Origin: Pseudomonas putida S13.1.2
GTDB lineage: Bacteria; Pseudomonadota; Gammaproteobacteria; Pseudomonadales; Pseudomonadaceae
Length of the DNA: 64,000 bases
Reading direction: 5' to 3'
Assembly (NCBI RefSeq): GCF_000498395.2
Contig: NZ_CP010979.1
Span: 558,001-622,000 of the forward strand
Positions 58,444 to 64,000 of this stretch are shown here, one piece after another. Position numbers and translations under genes: made by a program. The notes under the pieces were generated by a model, which worked only from the letters and a program-made list of their open reading frames with translations, ran no database searches and was not told the origin of the DNA. Within the stretch, counting starts at the first letter, position 1. Each line of letters begins with the position of its first letter.

Positions 58444-60405
58444 CTAGGTTGTCGCTTTTTTCCGGGGCTGCCGCGGCTTGCTTGCTGCCGACTTGCTTCC
58501 GGTCGCTTTGCTTTTTCCACTGCCACCGCGACGCTTCTTCTTCCAGGGCGGCGCTGCCCCGGCTGCCGGCCCGCTGATGGTCATGCGCATGCCGCTGCAA
58601 CGCTCGACCAGCTTGCCCATCCACGCCGACTGCCGGGCGACGAACTCTTCCAGGCTCATCTCGCCGCTTTGCACCATGTCCAGCGCCTGCTCCCAGATCG
58701 CCGTGGTGCCAGGGTCGGCGATGGCCCGGGGTACCGCATCGATCAGGCTGAAGGCCGCAGGCGTGGCCGCCAGCGCTTTGCCGTTTTTTACGAGATAGCC
58801 GCGGTCGAGCAGGCCCTGGATGATGCTGGCGCGGGTGGCTTCGGTGCCGATGCCGGTGGTTTCTTTCAGCTTCTGCTTCAGGCGCGGGTCGTCCACCAGC
58901 TTGGCCACGTTTTTCATGGCCTTGATCAGGTCGCCTTCAGTGAACGGCTTGGGCGGCTGGGTCCACAGGTCTTTCAGTTGCAGGCCTTGCACGTTGCAGT
59001 CCTGGCCTTCGCGCAGCGCTGGCAGCACCTGGGCGGGTGGTGCTTCGCGGCCTTTGGCCGGGGTCAGCGCTTCGGGCAGGGCGCGGCGCCAGCCCGGTTC
59101 GACGATTTGCTTGCCCACCGCGCGCAGGGCATGGCCGGCGCAGTCGAAGTCGGCCTGGGTGCGGTCGTATTCATGATTGGGCAGGAACTGCGCCAGGTAG
59201 CGGGCGCGGATCAGGGTGTACACCGCCTTGTGCTTGGCCGGCAGGCGCGACGGGTCGCTGGCGGCGGCAGTAGGGATGATGCCGTGGTGGGCGCTGACCT
59301 TGGCGTCGTTCCACGCCCGCGAGCGGCGCTGCGGCTCCAGGTGGGGCTGCAGCGGTGCGAGGCTGGCATCGGCCCGTTGCAGGGCGGCGAGAATGCCCGG
59401 TGCTTCGGCGTGCTGGCTCAGCGGCAGGTAGCCGCAATCGCTGCGCGGATAGGTGATCAGCTTGTGGGTCTCGTACAGGGCCTGAGCGATGTCGAGGGTT
59501 TCCTGGGCGCCGAGGCCGAACTTTTTCGAGCACAGCTCCTGCAGGGTGCCGAGGTCGAAGGGCAGGGGCGCGGCCTCACGCACGCGCTCGGTGGTTACCT
59601 TTACGGCGCGGGCCGTGCCGGCATTACCGATGGCGGTGGCAGCCTGTTGCGCCAACCCCTGATTCAGGCAGCGACCCTGGTCGTCGCAGGCATCTTCGGG
59701 CGCACGCCACTGGGCGTTGAAACATTGGCCTGCGTGTTCAAGCTGTACGTCGATGGCCCAGAACGGCACTGGCACGAAGTCGGCGATGCTGCGGTCGCGG
59801 TCGACCACCAGGCGCAAGGTAGGTGTTTGCACCCGGCCCACCGGCAGCACGCCCTGGTAGCCGGATTGGCGGCCAAGCAGGGTGAACAGCCGGCTCATAT
59901 TCATGCCGATGAGCCAGTCGGCGCGGGAGCGGCCCAGCGCCGAGTGGTACAGGTTGAAGGTTTCGTGGCCTGGTAGCAGACGTGCCAGGGCCTTGCGGAT
60001 GGAGGTGTCATCCAGTGCCGACAGCCAAAGGCGCTGCACCGGGCCGCGGTAGCGGCAATGCTCGACCAGCTCGCGGGCGATCATTTCGCCTTCGCGGTCG
60101 GCGTCGGTGGCAATTACCAGCTCCCGGGCTTCGCCCAGCAGGCGCTTTACCGCCTTGAACTGGCTGGCGGTCTTGGGCTTGACCAGCATCTTCCACTTTT
60201 CCGGAATGATCGGCAGGTCGGCCAGGTTCCAGCGCTTGTAGCGCTCGTCGTAGCTGTCGGGCGGGGCGGTTTCCAGCAGATGGCCGATGCACCAGGTTAC
60301 GCAGACGTCAGTGCCTTGCCAGCAGCCGTCGCCCTTGCGCGTGGCGCCGAGCACTTTGGCGATGTCTTTTGCCTGTGAGGGTTTTTCGCAGAGGAACAGG
60401 CGCAT
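58444..60405 (-). CDS. topB: DNA topoisomerase III
   Basis: A type IA topoisomerase that decatenates replication and recombination intermediates. 653 residues: a Toprim start, MRLFLCEKPSQAKDIAKVLG, with IATDADREGEMIARELVEHC, then a core with GRSRADWLIGMNMSRLFT and VGRVQTPTL, active-site Y319 in LITYPRSDCGYLP, and GTEATRASIIQGLLDRGY. The C-terminal tail is Lys/Arg-rich (KKKRRGGSGKSK) and suits DNA binding; no zinc-finger Cys sets are seen. ATG 60405 begins the conserved N-terminus; 21 upstream in-frame codons are rejected. Confidence 0.95.
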   Translation of the reverse strand: MRLFLCEKPSQAKDIAKVLGATRKGDGCWQGTDVCVTWCIGHLLETAPPDSYDERYKRWNLADLPIIPEKWKMLVKPKTASQFKAVKRLLGEARELVIATDADREGEMIARELVEHCRYRGPVQRLWLSALDDTSIRKALARLLPGHETFNLYHSALGRSRADWLIGMNMSRLFTLLGRQSGYQGVLPVGRVQTPTLRLVVDRDRSIADFVPVPFWAIDVQLEHAGQCFNAQWRAPEDACDDQGRCLNQGLAQQAATAIGNAGTARAVKVTTERVREAAPLPFDLGTLQELCSKKFGLGAQETLDIAQALYETHKLITYPRSDCGYLPLSQHAEAPGILAALQRADASLAPLQPHLEPQRRSRAWNDAKVSAHHGIIPTAAASDPSRLPAKHKAVYTLIRARYLAQFLPNHEYDRTQADFDCAGHALRAVGKQIVEPGWRRALPEALTPAKGREAPPAQVLPALREGQDCNVQGLQLKDLWTQPPKPFTEGDLIKAMKNVAKLVDDPRLKQKLKETTGIGTEATRASIIQGLLDRGYLVKNGKALAATPAAFSLIDAVPRAIADPGTTAIWEQALDMVQSGEMSLEEFVARQSAWMGKLVERCSGMRMTISGPAAGAAPPWKKKRRGGSGKSKATGSKSAASKPRQPRKKATT

Positions 60406-60521
60406 GGCCGGGAACGCTTCATCGGGGGTGATGGGCACTAGGATGCGCAAGCGGGGGCGCGGAGGCAAGTTTTATCTGGATGGATGTACAGGTTTTTGTC
60501 AGGGGAAGTGTGTTGAGCCTG

Positions 60522-60597
60522 TACCGGCCCTTTCGCGGGTAAACCCGCTCCCACAGGGGCTGCACTTTTTTCAGAATGTGCGCCCCCTGTGGGAGGT
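60522..60597. repeat. REP pair, second copy truncated
   Basis: A full REP at about 60522-60558 and an inverted partner cut after CCCTGTGGGAGG at 60584-60597, next to the GNAT stop. The palindromic part of the second copy is missing. Confidence 0.75.
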
Positions 60598-60603
60598 GAT
60601 GGA

Positions 60604-61032
60604 TCAGACGCGCGAGTCGCGCACCATGTCCACGTGCGGGATGCCGGCTTCGAGGAATTCCTCGCTGACTACGCGAAAGCCCAGTCGCTCGTAGAACGGC
60701 GTGGCGTGCACCTGGGCGCTGAGCGTCTGCTGCTTCAGGTCGCGGTTCTGTGCTTCGACGATGACCGCATTGACCAGCGCATCGCCAACCTTCAGCCCGC
60801 GCCAGTCCTTGAGCACCGAGATGCGGCCGATGGTGCCGTCGGCCAGCAGGCGCGCGGTACCGATCGGATAGTCGCCTTCCAGGGCCAGGAAGTGCAGGGC
60901 GTCCTGATCTTCCGAATCGAACTCCAGCTCTGGTGGAATATGTTGCTCGGCGACGAATACCGCTTCACGGATACGGCGGATGTCGGCGTTGTCTTTGTGC
61001 CAGTCGGCGAGGCGAACGCTGATTTTATTCAT
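60604..61032 (-). CDS. GNAT family N-acetyltransferase
   Basis: 142 residues. The family core is visible: IRRIREAVFVAEQHIPPELEFD, LHFLALEGDYPIGTARLL, IGRISVLKDWRGLKVGDALVNAVI (acetyl-CoA loop, degenerate RxxGxG/A) and ATPFYERLGFRVVSEEFLEAGIPHVDM. This outline matches ElaA/YjcF-like acetyltransferases. The start at 61032 overlaps the stop of the upstream oxygenase gene by 8 bp, so the two are translationally coupled; the acetylated substrate is unknown. Confidence 0.88.
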   Translation of the reverse strand: MNKISVRLADWHKDNADIRRIREAVFVAEQHIPPELEFDSEDQDALHFLALEGDYPIGTARLLADGTIGRISVLKDWRGLKVGDALVNAVIVEAQNRDLKQQTLSAQVHATPFYERLGFRVVSEEFLEAGIPHVDMVRDSRV

Positions 61033-62191
61033 TGGCGAATCCCAGGCTTCCTTGTTTGACCAGCTGCTGTACAAGCATAAGGCCATCTTCATCCTGCAGC
61101 CACTCGGCCAGGTTGTCGATGTGCAAGGCATCGGCCGCGCACACCAGCTTCAGCAGTTCGCGCAGTTTGCCTGGCAGTGGGCAGCTGCGGCCGCTGGCGA
61201 ACAGCAGCAGGTCGTCTTCGAACTCCGACCAGGCCATGCGCGCGCTCGGGTTGCGGATCAGGATGGCGCCTTGCTCCAGGGCGTCGACCAGCTCTTGCTC
61301 GCTCAGCTCTTCGCCAACGATCTGCTCGGGGTAGCGCGGCTCGGTCATGAACTGGCCGAACCAGGTCAGCAGCAGGTCCTTGTCGCCCATGTGCTTCTCG
61401 AGCAGGGCCTTGAGGCGGTCGAGGGCGTCGTGCTGGATCTGGTGCGGGTCGCTGACCGGCTGGGCGTCGGCGTCACTGTAGCGCTCTTCGTCGGGCAGGA
61501 ACTGGCCCAGGAAGTCGGTGAAGTGGGTCAGCACTTCGGCGGCGCTTGGCGCGCGGAAGCCCACCGAGTAGGTCAGGCAGTCGTCCACGGCCACGCCGTA
61601 GTGAGCCAGGCGTGGTGGCAGGTAGAGCATGTCACCTGGCTCCAGGGTCCACTCTTCGCTCTGCTCGAATTCGGCAAGGATGCGCAGGTCGGCGTGCTCC
61701 AGCAGCGGGCTGTCGCTGCTGCACATCTGGCCGATCTTCCAGTTACGCTGGCCGTGGCCTTGCAGCAGGAACACGTCGTAATTGTCGAAGTGCGGACCAA
61801 CGCTGCCACCGGGGGCGGCGAAGCTGATCATCACATCGTCGATACGCCAGCTGGGCAGGAAGCGGAAGTTTTCCAGCAGCTCGGCCACTTCCGGGACGAA
61901 CTGGTCCACGGCTTGTACCAGCAGGGTCCAGTCCTTTTCCGGCAGCTCGGCGAAGGTGTCTTCGTTGAACGGGCCGCGGCGCAGCTCCCACGGGTGGGCG
62001 CCGTGCTCGAGCACGATACGCGATTCGACTTCCTCTTCCAGGGCCAGGCCAGCCAGTTCGTCGGGGTCGATCGGGCTGATAAAGTCCGGGAAGGCCTGGC
62101 GCACCAGCAGGGGCTTCTTCTGCCAGTAGTCGCGCATGAATTCGCGGGCCGAGATGCCGCCGAGCAGCTGCAGTGGAGTATCAGGATTCAT
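61025..62191 (-). CDS. JmjC/cupin ribosomal oxygenase, YcfD (RoxA)-like
   Basis: 388 residues. A JmjC-type double-stranded beta helix with the Fe(II) triad H134 and D136 (GPHFDNYDVFLLQ) and H197 (LPPRLAHYGVAV). The order, the GISAREFMRDYWQKKPLLVRQAF start and the C-terminal winged-helix-like part fit YcfD, which hydroxylates an arginine of ribosomal protein L16 using 2-oxoglutarate and oxygen. ATG 62191 is preferred over a TTG two codons earlier. Downstream of purB and its terminator; cotranscribed with the GNAT gene. Confidence 0.9.
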   Translation of the reverse strand: MNPDTPLQLLGGISAREFMRDYWQKKPLLVRQAFPDFISPIDPDELAGLALEEEVESRIVLEHGAHPWELRRGPFNEDTFAELPEKDWTLLVQAVDQFVPEVAELLENFRFLPSWRIDDVMISFAAPGGSVGPHFDNYDVFLLQGHGQRNWKIGQMCSSDSPLLEHADLRILAEFEQSEEWTLEPGDMLYLPPRLAHYGVAVDDCLTYSVGFRAPSAAEVLTHFTDFLGQFLPDEERYSDADAQPVSDPHQIQHDALDRLKALLEKHMGDKDLLLTWFGQFMTEPRYPEQIVGEELSEQELVDALEQGAILIRNPSARMAWSEFEDDLLLFASGRSCPLPGKLRELLKLVCAADALHIDNLAEWLQDEDGLMLVQQLVKQGSLGFANE

Positions 62192-62228
62192 GTTCAACCT
62201 ATTGAAAAAACGTAATTTTCGTAGGGGA

Positions 62229-62256
62229 ATAAAAACGCCCGGCCAGGCCGGGCGTT
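62229..62256 (-). terminator. Rho-independent terminator of purB
   Basis: Stem AACGCCCGGCC / GGCCGGGCGTT at 62234-62256, followed on the minus strand by a short T-run, 16 bp after the purB stop. Confidence 0.9.
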
Positions 62257-62272
62257 GTACGCGACGGTCAGC

Positions 62273-63682
<1,410 letters not shown>

Positions 63683-63751
63683 TCATACATGAAAAATGCG
63701 CCGAGGTCGGGTGGCTGACCAAAGGTCGGGCCAATTTGGATCTGGTGGCAG

Positions 63752-63841
63752 ACCCTGTGGGAGCGGGCATGCCCGCGAACACCGGCGTAGCCGGTGCCAT
63801 ACACCGAGTCGCGTGCTTCGCGGGCACGCCCGCTCCCACAA
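63752..63841. repeat. REP cluster between hflD and purB
   Basis: Two inverted REPs with an inner CACCGGCGTAGCCGGTG hairpin inside the 214-bp gap between hflD and purB. Confidence 0.9.
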
Positions 63842-63857
63842 AGGGCAGCTCAGCCCG

Positions 63858-64000
63858 TCAGTTGGGGCTGCGCATCATGTCGTACAGTTCGTTCAGCAGC
63901 TTGCGCCGGCTGAACACCAGCTGCCAGCGGTGACCGCCCAGCTGGCGCCACAGGCGTGCGGCGCGGATGCCGGCCAGCAGCAGGGCGCGAATTTTCGAGG
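63858..64000 (-). CDS. hflD: HflD homologue, C-terminal part only
   Basis: The last 47 codons of a gene running off the window edge: residues reading [21 protein letters not shown], then [20 protein letters not shown] and a TGA stop at 63860-63858. The pattern and the position directly upstream of purB match HflD, a peripheral membrane protein (phage lambda lysogenisation factor in E. coli). Confidence 0.85.
   Translation of the reverse strand, partial: SKIRALLLAGIRAARLWRQLGGHRWQLVFSRRKLLNELYDMMRSPN

Noticed and set aside
60589-61059. 156-codon plus-strand frame over the GNAT gene
   Set aside because: An antisense shadow; the minus strand encodes a typical GNAT core.

Overview
The window comes from a high-GC fluorescent pseudomonad, most likely the Pseudomonas putida group. 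The evidence is the gene order (leucine-degradation cluster, trehalose/glycogen cluster, gnd-zwf, pyrimidine-degradation cluster, nhaB, topB, purB-hflD) and the very frequent REP palindromes of the P. putida type between genes. No tRNA, rRNA, CRISPR array, insertion sequence or prophage was recognised. The window is chromosomal backbone with two small foreign-looking islands.

Layout. 1-2.4 kb: a DUF6124-like gene, divergent from a LexA/CI-like repressor that has lost both S24 catalytic residues, followed by a 269-bp unit repeated about 4.7 times and packed with REPs. 2.4-10 kb: liuA-B-C-D (leucine/isovalerate degradation, minus strand), divergent from an acyl-CoA synthetase, with two palindromes exactly 50 bp apart between them. 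10-11.5 kb: a small unknown gene and an orphan Rhs-core gene whose variable tail carries a clan CD-like His/Cys pair. 11.5-34.3 kb: alpha-glucan and trehalose metabolism: glgE, treS-maltokinase and glgB on the plus strand; glgA, treZ, malQ, treY, a DUF2934 gene and glgX on the minus strand. A second orphan Rhs gene, a short autotransporter and an endonuclease/exonuclease/phosphatase-family protein lie between the two arms. 34.8-40.9 kb: gnd-zwf, a GH15 glucoamylase-like gene, and a VOC protein/TetR pair. 41.1-48.5 kb: reductive pyrimidine degradation (preT-preA, dihydropyrimidinase, NCS1 transporter, ureidopropionase). 48.6-64 kb: housekeeping and single genes (P-loop nucleotide kinase-like, rnz, lipocalin, RibD-like reductase, nhaB, dienoyl-CoA isomerase, nudC, TauE-type exporter, alpha/beta hydrolase, FAD oxidoreductase, topB, GNAT, ribosomal oxygenase, purB, hflD 3' end).

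How it works together. The glucan genes form a near-complete trehalose/alpha-glucan cycle. TreS and maltokinase convert trehalose to maltose and maltose 1-phosphate, GlgE polymerises it and GlgB branches it. GlgX and MalQ trim glucans, TreY/TreZ release trehalose, and GlgA offers a second route. No glgC is present here.

The most unusual signal is that both orphan Rhs cassettes sit beside a native gene whose 3' end is present twice, once on each side of the cassette. For Rhs2 the repeat is 360 bp of the autotransporter gene; its 8 mismatches are all synonymous and all lie in the last ~115 bp. For Rhs1 it is about 46 bp around the end of a proline-rich small gene. This looks like insertion of toxin-tail cassettes that carry a replacement 3' end of the host gene.
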